Of a stretch of DNA of 64,000 nt, positions 51,614 to 59,953 are shown piece by piece. The stretch is from Arthrobacter pascens (lineage in GTDB: Bacteria > Actinomycetota > Actinomycetes > Actinomycetales > Micrococcaceae). A program made the translations under genes and the position numbers. Below the pieces are notes generated by a model that saw only the letters and a list, made by a program, of their open reading frames with translations, was not told the DNA's origin and did not search any database. The DNA lies in contig NZ_JAFHKT010000145.1 of NCBI RefSeq assembly GCF_017052465.1, positions 221,399 through 285,398 of the forward strand, read 5' to 3'. The stretch's first letter is position 1. Each line of letters opens with the position of its first letter.

Positions 51614-53050
51614 CTAGTGGGTGTCCACTGCCTCGATTTCGGACTTGTCCTCGCCCCACAGGGTGTGGAACGTGCCCTCGGCGTCAACACGGCCATAGGT
51701 GTGCGCGCCGAAGAGGTCGCGCTGGCCCTGGATCACGGCGGCCGGCAGGCGCTTGCGGCGCAGGCCGTCGTAGTACGCCAGCGAGGAGGAGAACACCGGG
51801 ACGGGGATGCCCAGCTGCACAGCCGTGGAGACAACGCGGCGCCAGGCCGGCAGGACTTCGGCGATGGCCTTGGTGAAGGCCGGGGCGAACAGCAGGTTGG
51901 CCGGCTTCTCCTCAGCGGCGTAGGCCTTGGTGATTTCCTTGAGGAGTTCTGCACGGATGATGCAGCCGCCGCGCCACAGCGAGGCGATCTCGTCCAGCTT
52001 CAGGTCCCAGCCGTATTCCCCGGCTGCCGAGGTCAGCATGTCCAGGCCCTGGGCGTAGGAGACCAGCTTGGAGGCGTACAGCGCCTGGCGGACGTCCTCG
52101 ACGAAGGTCTCAGGAACCTCGACGTTGACTTCCTCGCCGGCGAGGAGTTCCTGGGCCAGCTTGCGCTGCTCGGCCTGGGACGACAGGGCGCGGGCGAAGA
52201 CCGACTCGGCGATGCCCGACGTCGGGGATCCCAGTTCGAGCGCGGAGATGACCGTCCAGCGGCCGGTGCCCTTCTGGCCTGCGGCGTCCACCACGACGTC
52301 GACGAACGGCTTGCCGGTGCGGGCGTCCACGTGGCCCAGGACCTCGGCGGAGATCTCGATGAGGAACGAGGCGAGCTCGCCCTTGTTCCACTCGGCGAAG
52401 ATCTTGGACTGCTCGGCGGGCTCGATGCCGGCGCCGGAGCGCAGCAGGTCGAAGGCCTCGCCGATGACCTGCATGTCGGCGTATTCGATGCCGTTGTGGA
52501 CCATCTTGACGAAGTGGCCGGCGCCGTCGGTGCCGATCCAGGCGCAGCAGGGCTGGCCGTCAACGTTGGCGGCAATCTTTTCCAGCAGCGGTCCGAGCGC
52601 GTCGTAGGACTCCTTGGAGCCGCCGGGCATGATGGACGGTCCGTTCAGGGCGCCTTCCTCACCGCCGGAGACACCGATGCCCACGAAGTGCAGGTCCTTC
52701 TTGGCCAGCGCGGCTTCGCGGCGGCGGGTGTCCTCGTAGTGCGAGTTGCCGGCGTCGATGATGATGTCGCCCGCCTCCAGCAGCGGTTCGAGCTGCTCGA
52801 TCACGGAGTCGACCGGCTTGCCGGCCTTGACCATGATCAGCACGCGGCGCGGCTTCTCGAGGGAATTCACCAGCTCCTCAAGGGATTCCGTGCGGACGAA
52901 GTCGCCCTCGGAACCATACTTCTCCAGCAGCGTGTCAGTCTTTTCAACCGAACGGTTGTGCAGGGCGACAGTGAAGCCGTTCCGGGCGAGGTTGCGGGCG
53001 AGGTTGGCACCCATGACCGCAAGGCCGGTGACACCGATGTGTGCAGACAT
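51614..53050 (-). CDS. gndA: 6-phosphogluconate dehydrogenase
   Basis: Oxidative decarboxylation of 6-phosphogluconate to ribulose-5-phosphate. The 478-residue protein has the N-terminal Rossmann GLAVMGANLARNLA, the signature IGTDGAGHFVKMVHNGIEYADMQ with the catalytic Lys, and the C-terminal helical domain with LWRGGCIIR. The ATG at 53050 has GGAG five bases upstream. The promoter region has an AT-rich tract near 53140. It is divergent from a GntR regulator that probably controls it with gluconate. Confidence 0.96.
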   Translation of the reverse strand: MSAHIGVTGLAVMGANLARNLARNGFTVALHNRSVEKTDTLLEKYGSEGDFVRTESLEELVNSLEKPRRVLIMVKAGKPVDSVIEQLEPLLEAGDIIIDAGNSHYEDTRRREAALAKKDLHFVGIGVSGGEEGALNGPSIMPGGSKESYDALGPLLEKIAANVDGQPCCAWIGTDGAGHFVKMVHNGIEYADMQVIGEAFDLLRSGAGIEPAEQSKIFAEWNKGELASFLIEISAEVLGHVDARTGKPFVDVVVDAAGQKGTGRWTVISALELGSPTSGIAESVFARALSSQAEQRKLAQELLAGEEVNVEVPETFVEDVRQALYASKLVSYAQGLDMLTSAAGEYGWDLKLDEIASLWRGGCIIRAELLKEITKAYAAEEKPANLLFAPAFTKAIAEVLPAWRRVVSTAVQLGIPVPVFSSSLAYYDGLRRKRLPAAVIQGQRDLFGAHTYGRVDAEGTFHTLWGEDKSEIEAVDTH

Positions 53051-53270
53051 CAATACTCCAATTCATTTCTGTGCAACGTGTGCATGAGCGTCCCGCACGT
53101 CCAGCGGAACACGCTTTTAGGGAAGTGACTGTGAATAAAGCATATATATTCGGGGCCACGGGGAAAAGTGGCTCTCTCTTAATGGAAGCTGAACGCGTCA
53201 CAAAGAGTCTATGACGCGGGGCAGTCCGGCAGCCCGGCCGGCGGCGCGAAGAGCAGGCGCCCCGCCCCAC

Positions 53271-53276
53271 TATGCT
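53271..53276 (+). promoter_or_regulatory. -10 hexamer, leaderless start of the GntR gene
   Basis: TATGCT is followed by seven bases and the ATG at 53284. Confidence 0.55.
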
Positions 53277-53283
53277 TACCAAT

Positions 53284-54024
53284 ATGTCGACCAGTCTCCA
53301 TCACCGCGCCGTCGAGAATCTGGGAACCCGGATAGTCGGCGGCAGCCTTCCCGCGGGCCACATCATGCTCGCGGAACAGCTGGAGGACGAACTGAAGGTC
53401 TCCCGCTCGGTAGTTCGTGAAGCGGTGCGCGTACTGCAGTCCCTCGGACTCGTGGAGACCACCAAGCGGGTGGGCATCCGGGTGCTTCCGCCCGAGCGCT
53501 GGAATCCGTTCGACCCTCTCGTGATCCGCTGGCGGCTCGCCGGCGAAGGCCGCGGTGCCCAGCTGCGCTCCCTCGCAGAGCTGCGCTCCGCCGTCGAACC
53601 CGTGGCCGCCGAACTCGCGGCCGCCAACGCCCCCGCGGAGCTCCGGCAGGAGCTGCTCGAAGTGGCTCTGGCAATGCGCGACGCCGGCAAGGCCGGCGAC
53701 GTCCCCCGCTTCCTGGAGCTGGACATCCAGTTCCATTCCCTCCTGCTGAGCGGATCCGGCAATGAAATGTTCGCGAATCTGGTGGGACAGGTCGCCGAAA
53801 CCCTGACCGGCCGCACGGTTCACGGGCTGATGCCCGACCGCCCCCGGGACCTCACACTGCAGTGGCACCTGGACGTGGCCGAGGCCATCTTCGCGGGCAA
53901 CGCCGAGGATGCCCGCGACGCGGCCAGCAGGATCATGCGGCGGACGATTTCCGAGATGGAGCCGGTCTGGGTTGAGCAGCCGCGGGTTTTCGTGCCGCTG
54001 CAACGGCGCCGGCACTCGGCCTAG
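53284..54024 (+). CDS. FadR/GntR family transcriptional regulator
   Basis: A 246-residue regulator. The winged helix-turn-helix (about 8-72) includes LGTRIVGGSLPAGHIM and SRSVVREAVRVLQSLGLVE. The C-terminal FCD domain is helical with the metal/ligand patch DIQFHSLLLSGSGN (Asp, His) and a later His in WHLDVAEAI. Such regulators sense sugar acids. Starting at 53284 is favoured by the leaderless-type hexamer; the ATG at 53272 is the alternative. The gene is divergent from gndA and its 3' end overlaps the idonate dehydrogenase gene by four bases. Confidence 0.92.
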   Translation: MSTSLHHRAVENLGTRIVGGSLPAGHIMLAEQLEDELKVSRSVVREAVRVLQSLGLVETTKRVGIRVLPPERWNPFDPLVIRWRLAGEGRGAQLRSLAELRSAVEPVAAELAAANAPAELRQELLEVALAMRDAGKAGDVPRFLELDIQFHSLLLSGSGNEMFANLVGQVAETLTGRTVHGLMPDRPRDLTLQWHLDVAEAIFAGNAEDARDAASRIMRRTISEMEPVWVEQPRVFVPLQRRRHSA

Positions 54025-55100
54025 GCTTCCGCCGGAAGTCCTGCCGGCCGGAAGTCCAAGAGCACCTTTCCGGATTCGGCCGAGTTCCGCGCCACGCCGA
54101 AGGCTTCGAGGGCCTGTTCAACGCGGTATTCGTGCGTGATCACGGGCCCGATCTCCAGGGAGCCGTCTGCCAGCGCTGCGATCACGTCGTCAATCTCGTC
54201 GTTGAACCGGAATGAGCCGAGGAGCTCGAGCTCCCGGGTGATGGCCAGTGAAACCGGGACGGGCTGCGGGCCCGACGGCAGCAGCCCCACCATCACCACG
54301 GTGCCGCCCCGGACCGCTCCCCTGATGGCGGACGCCAGCCCCTGGTGGCTGCCCGAGGACTCGATGACCACATCCGCCTCCACGGCAGCGATGGCCTCGG
54401 TCTCGCCGGCCGCCAGGACGTCGGTCGCACCGACCGCCGCTGCGATCTCCAGCGGCCTGGCATGCATGTCCACAGCAACAATCCGGCGTGCCCCCGCCCG
54501 CTTCAGTACCGCCACGGTCAGGGCGCCTATGGGTCCGCAGCCGATCACCAGGGCAGTCTTCCCGGCCACATCCCCGGCGCGGGCGACCGCATGCCAGGCG
54601 ACGCTGGCGGGCTCGATGAGGGCCGCAGTCCTCAGGTCAAGGTCCCTGGGAAGGGCCCGGAGCATGCGCGTTGGGAGGTTGACGTAGCGGCTGAAGGCCC
54701 CGTCGGTGTGCGGGAAGCGTGCAGCACTGCCCAGGTAAGTGCAGCCGGGCGACAGGTTGGGCCGCTCCTCCGGATACCTGGCCGCGCCGGGTGCCGGGGT
54801 GGCCGGATGCACGGCCACAGCCGTGCCGGGTGCAGGTCCGCTTCCGTCCGCCGCTGCCCGGACCACGGTGCCCACCACCTCGTGACCGAGGACCAGCGGC
54901 TCTTTGAGAACCGACTCCCCCGCGGCGCCGTGAAGCCAGTAATGCAGGTCAGAGCCGCAAATGCCTCCGAAGGCCACTTCCACCACGGCCTGGTCCGCTG
55001 CCGGAGCGGCCAGCGCCACGTCGTCGAGCCGCAGGTCACCCGCGGCGTGGGCCACCACGGCCGGCGAGACGGCCGGAAGTTCTGTACGCACAGCCACCAT
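54021..55100 (-). CDS. L-idonate 5-dehydrogenase-like zinc alcohol dehydrogenase
   Basis: A 359-residue medium-chain zinc dehydrogenase. Zinc ligands are in the GICGSDLHYW (Cys) and LGHEVVG (His, Glu) elements, and the Rossmann motif is VIGCGPIGAL. The neighbouring gene (gluconate 5-dehydrogenase type) makes a pathway role likely: L-idonate is oxidised to 5-ketogluconate, then reduced to gluconate, which enters the pentose phosphate route through gndA. The substrate is inferred from this context. The ATG at 55100 overlaps the upstream SDR stop by one base. Confidence 0.82.
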   Translation of the reverse strand: MVAVRTELPAVSPAVVAHAAGDLRLDDVALAAPAADQAVVEVAFGGICGSDLHYWLHGAAGESVLKEPLVLGHEVVGTVVRAAADGSGPAPGTAVAVHPATPAPGAARYPEERPNLSPGCTYLGSAARFPHTDGAFSRYVNLPTRMLRALPRDLDLRTAALIEPASVAWHAVARAGDVAGKTALVIGCGPIGALTVAVLKRAGARRIVAVDMHARPLEIAAAVGATDVLAAGETEAIAAVEADVVIESSGSHQGLASAIRGAVRGGTVVMVGLLPSGPQPVPVSLAITRELELLGSFRFNDEIDDVIAALADGSLEIGPVITHEYRVEQALEAFGVARNSAESGKVLLDFRPAGLPAEA

Positions 55101-55870
55101 CAGACCACCACCGTCATTCCGCCATCGATGAAGATGGTCTGGCCGTTCACGAAGTCCGAACCGCTGGACGCCAGCCATACGGCCGGTCCCGCCAGGTCCT
55201 GGACGGTGCCCCACCGGTGCGCCGGCGTGCGGCCCAGGATCCAGGCGTTGAACTCCTCGTCATCCACCAGGTTCTGCGTCATCTCGGTATGGATGTAGCC
55301 GGGCGCGATGCCATTGATCTGCAGGCCCGAACCGGCCCATTCGGCGGTCATGGCACGGGTCAGGTTCCGCAGCCCGCCCTTGGCCGCGATATAGGGGGCG
55401 ATGGTGGGGCGTGCCAGATCGGTCTGCACCGAGCAGATGTTGATGATCTTGCCGCGGCCCCGCGGAATCATGCGCCGGGCAGCCTCCCGGCCCACCAGGA
55501 AAGCGCTGGTCAGATCGGTGGAAAGGACCCGCTCCCAGTCCTTCACCTCCAGCTCCAGCATCGGCACACGGTGCTGGATGCCGGCGTTGTTCACCAGGAT
55601 CTCCAGCGGCCCAACATTGGCCTCAATCCAGGCGATGCCGTCCGCGGCTGCCGTGTCGCTGGTGACATCAAAGGCGCAGCTGCGGATCCGGCCTTCCGGA
55701 TAGTCGGCGGCCATGGCGTCCTCTGCGGCCTTCAGCCGGTCAGGCGTGATTCCGTTGAGCACCACGGTGGCCCCGGCGTCCGCGAGGGCGCGGGCCAGGG
55801 CGTTGCCGATGCCCCGGCTGGAGCCGGTGACCAGGGCGGTGCGCCCGGTCAGGTCAAAGAGTGCACTCAT
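55100..55870 (-). CDS. Gluconate 5-dehydrogenase-like SDR
   Basis: A 256-residue SDR that would reduce 5-ketogluconate to gluconate. The cofactor motif is TGSSRGIG (15-22), the structural motif is VNNAGIQ, and the catalytic Tyr and Lys are in YIAAKGG. The sequence WAGSGLQINGIAPGYI and TEMTQNL are typical of the Ga5DH group. It is the middle gene of an operon and is coupled to both neighbours by overlaps (four bases upstream, one base downstream). Confidence 0.88.
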   Translation of the reverse strand: MSALFDLTGRTALVTGSSRGIGNALARALADAGATVVLNGITPDRLKAAEDAMAADYPEGRIRSCAFDVTSDTAAADGIAWIEANVGPLEILVNNAGIQHRVPMLELEVKDWERVLSTDLTSAFLVGREAARRMIPRGRGKIINICSVQTDLARPTIAPYIAAKGGLRNLTRAMTAEWAGSGLQINGIAPGYIHTEMTQNLVDDEEFNAWILGRTPAHRWGTVQDLAGPAVWLASSGSDFVNGQTIFIDGGMTVVV

Positions 55871-56799
55871 GCTGTGATGGTCCCTTCAGCCGCGGCAAGC
55901 GCGGCCCTGTTGCTGAGGTTGGAAATGGTTTGCCGCACGACGGCCAGGTCCTGGTCTCCCAGTCCCTGCCGCTTAAGTTCGGCATAGAGTTCGACGCCGG
56001 CCGCCGCCATGGGGACGGCGGCGCCGGCCGCTGCGGCCGACTCGACGACGAAGGAAAGATCCTTGTGCATGAACTTGGCAGGACCGGTAGGCGTGTAGTC
56101 CTTCTGCGCGAGCCGCGGTCCTACGATGTCCAGCACCCTGCTGCCCGCCAGCCCGCCGGAGAGGACCTCGTAAAGGGCCGCCACGTCCAGTCCCGAGCGC
56201 TCGGCGAGTTCAGCCGCTTCGGCGAGGGCCGCCGTCGTGGTTCCCACAATGAGCTGGTTGCAGGCCTTCGCCAGCGATCCGGCACCCAGCGGGCCAAGCA
56301 GCCGCACCGTGGTGCCCATCGCCGCCAACAGCGGCCGCAGCGCGTCGAAGTCCGCCTCATCATCCGCCCCGGCCATGATGGCCAGGGTCCCTTCAACGGC
56401 GCCCTTGGTGCCGCCGCTCACAGGGGCATCCACCACGAAGGCGTTGCCTGCGCTGGCCTCCCGGACGCGGCGGCCAAACTCACGGACTCCGGCGGGCGAA
56501 ACACTGCTCATGACCACTGCCGCGGTGCCGGGGGCGGGCGGCGCGTCCGCCCAGCTGGCGAGAAGCCCTGCCGTTGCCTCTTCGATGAAGCCGAGGTCCG
56601 GCAGCATGAAGACGATCACGGGCTGGTCGCGGAGCGATGCCACATCGCCGGCACGCGCTCCCCCCAGCTCCTCAAAAGCGTCCAGCGCGGCGGCCGACCG
56701 GTTCCAGGCGGTGACGGCCCAGCCCTTCCTCACAAGGTTGGCTGCCATCGGCGCGCCCATGAGCCCCAGGCCCACAAAGCCTGCCTTCTGTATATTCAT
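55867..56799 (-). CDS. 3-hydroxyisobutyrate-dehydrogenase-type beta-hydroxyacid dehydrogenase
   Basis: A 310-residue beta-hydroxyacid dehydrogenase. The N-terminal Rossmann GFVGLGLMGAPMA (7-19), the substrate loop DAPVSGG and the catalytic Lys in GSLAKACNQ are present. Substrates of this family include 3-hydroxyisobutyrate, tartronate semialdehyde and threonate. Because it heads the idonate operon, a sugar-acid substrate is likelier than an amino-acid one. Its stop overlaps the SDR start by four bases. It is divergent from the D-2-hydroxyacid dehydrogenase gene. Confidence 0.85.
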   Translation of the reverse strand: MNIQKAGFVGLGLMGAPMAANLVRKGWAVTAWNRSAAALDAFEELGGARAGDVASLRDQPVIVFMLPDLGFIEEATAGLLASWADAPPAPGTAAVVMSSVSPAGVREFGRRVREASAGNAFVVDAPVSGGTKGAVEGTLAIMAGADDEADFDALRPLLAAMGTTVRLLGPLGAGSLAKACNQLIVGTTTAALAEAAELAERSGLDVAALYEVLSGGLAGSRVLDIVGPRLAQKDYTPTGPAKFMHKDLSFVVESAAAAGAAVPMAAAGVELYAELKRQGLGDQDLAVVRQTISNLSNRAALAAAEGTITA

Positions 56800-56862
56800 G
56801 TGCAGAACTGCCTCACTTCGTCGTGGTTAATCTTCGCAAAATCTGTTCAGTATTCTATCCGC

Positions 56863-56880
56863 CATTCAGTATGATGAACA
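56863..56880. promoter_or_regulatory. Candidate IclR operator at the D-2-hydroxyacid dehydrogenase promoter
   Basis: CATTCA-GTATGA-TGAACA has the same TTCA-N6-TGAA layout as the perfect palindrome upstream of iclR (60832-60849). Its second half-site begins on the last base of the -10 hexamer, so binding would repress. Confidence 0.65.
56870..56875 (+). promoter_or_regulatory. -10 hexamer, leaderless start of the hydroxyacid dehydrogenase
   Basis: TATGAT is followed by seven bases and the ATG at 56883. Confidence 0.55.
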
Positions 56881-56882
56881 GT

Positions 56883-57935
56883 ATGACGACTGAAACCACC
56901 GTCGCAATCGCCGTCCCGCTCGAAGCAGAGCTGGTGGAGCGCATTCGCGCCGTAGACCCCTCCGTGACCGTTCTCCACGAACCCGATCTCCTGCCCCCGG
57001 AGCGCTTTCCGGCCGACCACTCCGGCGACCCCGACTTCAAACGCACGCCCGAGCAGGAGGAGCGCTACTGGGACATGCTGGGCAAGGCGCAGATCCTGTA
57101 CGGCTTTCCCAACGAGAGCCCGGCGGGCCTCGCGAGAATCGCCCGCGAAAACCCCCGCCTGCAGTGGATCCATGCCATGGCCGCAGGTGCCGGCGGGGCC
57201 GTCAAAGCCTCGGGCCTCGACGCCGAAACGCTGAACAAGTTCCAGGTCACCACGTCCGCTGGCGTGCATGCCCTGCCGCTGGCGGAATTCGCCGCGCTTG
57301 GAATCCTCAACGGCTTCAAGCGGAGCGCCGAACTTGCCCAGGACCAGGCCGCCAAGGTGTGGCCGGAGCTGCGGACGCCGACGCGCCTCGTCAGCGGCTC
57401 AACCCTGGTGGTCACCGGGCTCGGGGAGATCGGCCTGGAAACGGCCCGCATCGCGCGGGCGCTGGGGATGAAGGTCAGCGGCACCAAGCGGAACGTGGAA
57501 CCGATCGACGGCATTGAGCAGGTCGCAGGCAACGACGGACTGGCAGGACTGCTGGCCTCCGCCGACGCCGTGGTCAACACGCTGCCGGGCACGCCGTACA
57601 CGGAGAAGCTCTTCAACCGCGCAGTCTTCTCCGCCATGAAACCGGGCACGGTCTTCGTGAACGTGGGCCGCGGCACCGTGGTGGACGAGGAGGCGCTGCT
57701 GGAGGCTCTGGAGAACGGGCAGGTCTCCTACGCCTGCCTGGATGTTTTCGCCGTGGAGCCGCTCCCCCAGGACAGCCCGCTCTGGAGCCATCCCCGGGTC
57801 ATGGTGTCGCCGCACACTTCAGCGCTCAGCGCCGCAGAGAACCGCCTCATCGCCGAGCGCTTCTGCAGCAACCTGCGCACATTCCTCGACGGCGGCGACC
57901 TGCCGCACCTCGTGGACACCGTGCACTTCTACTGA
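56883..57935 (+). CDS. D-2-hydroxyacid dehydrogenase (NAD-dependent)
   Basis: A 350-residue dehydrogenase of the D-isomer-specific type. The cofactor motif VTGLGEIGLETA (about 178-189), the catalytic Arg in NVGRGTVVDEEAL, the Glu in FAVEPLP and the His in SPHTSA are all present. It should interconvert a 2-keto acid and a D-2-hydroxy acid. The ATG at 56883 is preferred to upstream in-frame ATGs because of the -10 hexamer. A strong hairpin follows. The operator at its promoter ties it to the IclR regulator 3 kb away. Confidence 0.9.
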   Translation: MTTETTVAIAVPLEAELVERIRAVDPSVTVLHEPDLLPPERFPADHSGDPDFKRTPEQEERYWDMLGKAQILYGFPNESPAGLARIARENPRLQWIHAMAAGAGGAVKASGLDAETLNKFQVTTSAGVHALPLAEFAALGILNGFKRSAELAQDQAAKVWPELRTPTRLVSGSTLVVTGLGEIGLETARIARALGMKVSGTKRNVEPIDGIEQVAGNDGLAGLLASADAVVNTLPGTPYTEKLFNRAVFSAMKPGTVFVNVGRGTVVDEEALLEALENGQVSYACLDVFAVEPLPQDSPLWSHPRVMVSPHTSALSAAENRLIAERFCSNLRTFLDGGDLPHLVDTVHFY

Positions 57936-58005
57936 TATGTAGGACGCGGTTCAACGCCCGGCGGGAAGACGGCCTGGCGGATGACGGCTGGGCACAGGAA
58001 TACCG

Positions 58006-58040
58006 GAGAGCCGGGCAGCCTCAGTGGCTGCCCGGCTCTC
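58006..58040 (+). terminator. Terminator of the D-2-hydroxyacid dehydrogenase gene
   Basis: The 15-bp perfect arms are 58006-58020 and 58026-58040 around TCAGT. Confidence 0.75.
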
Positions 58041-58055
58041 TGCCGTTCCGCTTGT

Positions 58056-58079
58056 GCGCGAACGGACACTTGCGGCCCC
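58056..58079 (+). repeat. Solo half-copy of the GCGCGA palindromic repeat
   Basis: GCGCGAACGGACACTTG followed by CGGCCCC matches one arm of the palindrome at 58350-58412 with about two differences. The other arm is absent. Confidence 0.7.
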
Positions 58080-58099
58080 CGCCAGCAACCCGGGACAGG

Positions 58100-58309
58100 C
58101 TACCGAACGCGGTTCACGCCATCCCATCCCCGGCGCCGCATCCGCCGGACGGCAACCATGGACAGCGCACCAAAAAGCACTCCGATGACAACGGCCACCA
58201 CCCCGCCGATGAACCATCCGCCCTGCCCGAAGATCATCATCGCGACACCGATGAAACACAGACCCTTCGCAGCAACGTCCAGATACAACGGACCCCTCAG
58301 GTACTCCAT
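58100..58309 (-). CDS. Small two-helix membrane protein
   Basis: A 69-residue protein with two transmembrane helices (about 12-32 and 35-57) and a basic tail RRMRRRGWDG. No domain is recognised. The ATG at 58309 is preceded by a TACCGT hexamer six bases upstream, the same layout as its better-known neighbours. A longer upstream frame exists but is antisense to the MFS gene. Its role may be a membrane accessory or stress peptide. The call rests on the membrane pattern and the promoter, not on homology. Confidence 0.6.
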   Translation of the reverse strand: MEYLRGPLYLDVAAKGLCFIGVAMMIFGQGGWFIGGVVAVVIGVLFGALSMVAVRRMRRRGWDGVNRVR

Positions 58310-58315
58310 GCCTCC

Positions 58316-58321
58316 ACGGTA
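58316..58321 (-). promoter_or_regulatory. -10 hexamer, leaderless start of the small membrane protein
   Basis: TACCGT on the minus strand lies six bases before the ATG at 58309. Confidence 0.45.
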
Positions 58322-58349
58322 AGCCCGGGACCCCGCACCGCGCATAAAA

Positions 58350-58412
58350 GCAAAGCGCGAGCGGACACTTGGGGCCCCGACGAGGGGCCCCAAGTGTCCG
58401 TTTGCGCTTTGC
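58350..58412. repeat. Long palindromic intergenic element (29-bp arms)
   Basis: Arms 58350-58378 and 58384-58412 pair with two wobbles. It shares its outer sequence with the copies at 802-870 and 58056-58079, and probably also terminates the MFS gene. Confidence 0.85.
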
Positions 58413-58434
58413 GGTGGGGTGCTAGCTGTGGGTG

Positions 58435-59784
58435 CTAGCTTGCGTCCTCGATCAGCAGGAGGTCGCGCCCGTTGGTTTCCGGGGTGAAGAAGGTGGTGAC
58501 GAAGGAGATCAGCGCCAGCACCACGGAGTAGATGGCCAGCACCAGCCAGGAGTAGCCGGTGGCAGCGAGCAGCGCGGCACCGACCAGCGGCACCAGGCCG
58601 CCGGCAAGGACGGCGGACAGTTCGCGGCTCATGGCAACGCCGGTGAAGCGGTACTGGGAGCCGAACAGTTCGGGCAGGAGCGGGCACTGCGGGCCCAGCA
58701 TGGACTGCACGCCGAGCGCGATGCCCACCACCATGACCACCCACACGAGCGTGACGTTGCCCAGGGTGACCAGGTAGAACGCGGGAAAGGCGATGAGTGC
58801 CTGGAACAGAGCGCCGTAGCGGTAGACGGGGACGCGCCCGAAGCGGTCGGACAGCGCGCCGAAGGTGATCACCATGACGGCGGCAAAGCCCGCGGCGATG
58901 AGCAGGCCGACGGGACCGATGAATTTGTCGCCCGGAAAGACGCCCGCAGGTGCCGCGAGGAACGCGACCAGGAGTGCGGAGTAGATGGAGGAGTTGCCGT
59001 TTTCGCCCATGCGCAGGCCGATGCCCACCAGGACGTTCTTCTTGGAGTGTTTCCAGAGTTCACCGACCGGGTTCTTCACAACGTTCTTGTGCTTCTCCAG
59101 CTCCTGGAACACCGGGGTCTCCTTGAGCCTGAGCCGGATGAACACAGCGACCGCGATCAGGACCACGCTTGCCAGGAACGGAACGCGCCACAGCCAACCC
59201 TCGAGGACCGCCTTGTCGGCCATCGCGATCAGGGCAAAGGTGCCGGCTCCCAGGAGGGTGCCGAGCTGGATCCCCACGAAGGGAAGGGAGGCGAAGAAAC
59301 CACGACGGCGGCGCGGCGCGACCTCGGAGATCAGCGTTGTTGCGCCCGCTTGCTCCGCTCCTGCACCCAGGCCCTGGACTATGCGAAGCACCACCAGGAG
59401 CACGGCACCAAGCATGCCCGCCTGCTCGAACGTCGGCAGCAACCCGATGGCAAAGCTGGCCGTTCCCATCAGGCCGATGGTCAGGATCAGCACCATTTTC
59501 CGGCCGAAGCGGTCCCCGATGTAGCCGAAGACGACACCGCCGAAGGGCCGGGCAGCGAAGCCGACGCCGTACGTGGCGAACGAGGCGATGAGTGCGCCCT
59601 CTTCGCCCAGCGGCTTGAAAAACAGCGGTCCAAAAATCAGCGCCGAAGCCAGACCGTAAATGTAGAAGTCGTAGTACTCCAGGGCGGAGCCCACGGAGCT
59701 GGCAAGAGTTGCCCTTCGCAGCTGTTCCGGTTCGACGACGGCGCCGTCCGAATCAGCCAGCGGTATATCAGTACGAGTTGTCAC
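58435..59784 (-). CDS. MFS transporter, metabolite:H+ symporter (MHS) family
   Basis: A 12-helix symporter of about 449 residues. The conserved loop GYIGDRFGRK between helices 2 and 3, its repeat SDRFGRVPVYR in the second half, and the N-terminal SSVGSALEYYDFYIYG place it in the MHS group (citrate, alpha-ketoglutarate, shikimate or proline carriers). The GTG at 59784 has GAGGGAG upstream. The substrate is unknown; a hydroxy- or keto-acid handled by the adjacent dehydrogenases is a reasonable guess. It is downstream of, and on the same strand as, iclR. Confidence 0.9.
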   Translation of the reverse strand: MTTRTDIPLADSDGAVVEPEQLRRATLASSVGSALEYYDFYIYGLASALIFGPLFFKPLGEEGALIASFATYGVGFAARPFGGVVFGYIGDRFGRKMVLILTIGLMGTASFAIGLLPTFEQAGMLGAVLLVVLRIVQGLGAGAEQAGATTLISEVAPRRRRGFFASLPFVGIQLGTLLGAGTFALIAMADKAVLEGWLWRVPFLASVVLIAVAVFIRLRLKETPVFQELEKHKNVVKNPVGELWKHSKKNVLVGIGLRMGENGNSSIYSALLVAFLAAPAGVFPGDKFIGPVGLLIAAGFAAVMVITFGALSDRFGRVPVYRYGALFQALIAFPAFYLVTLGNVTLVWVVMVVGIALGVQSMLGPQCPLLPELFGSQYRFTGVAMSRELSAVLAGGLVPLVGAALLAATGYSWLVLAIYSVVLALISFVTTFFTPETNGRDLLLIEDAS

Positions 59785-59852
59785 AAGCACTCCCTCAGAA
59801 ACACTCCAGGCCCCCGTTGGCCTTGGTGGGATAGCGGCAACACCTATGGCGT

Positions 59853-59870
59853 CGATCACTATGTTGAACA
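59853..59870. promoter_or_regulatory. Candidate IclR operator upstream of the MHS transporter
   Basis: CGATCA-CTATGT-TGAACA keeps the right half-site exactly and four of six bases of the left one, with the same six-base spacer as the iclR palindrome. Confidence 0.5.
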
Positions 59871-59953
59871 GAGTACAACAAGTTGAACGAGTCGCCAATA
59901 GGCTGATGTGGCGCTGGCGAAGAGGCGGTCAATGTGACACCTCAGGGCATCCC

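Noticed and set aside
51047..53128. 693-codon plus-strand frame
   Set aside because: Antisense to gndA and the SDR gene; composition is that of a shadow frame.
53051..53283. AT-rich tract between gndA and the GntR gene considered as a small RNA
   Set aside because: It fits the divergent promoters of gndA and GntR; no hairpin with a T-run was seen.
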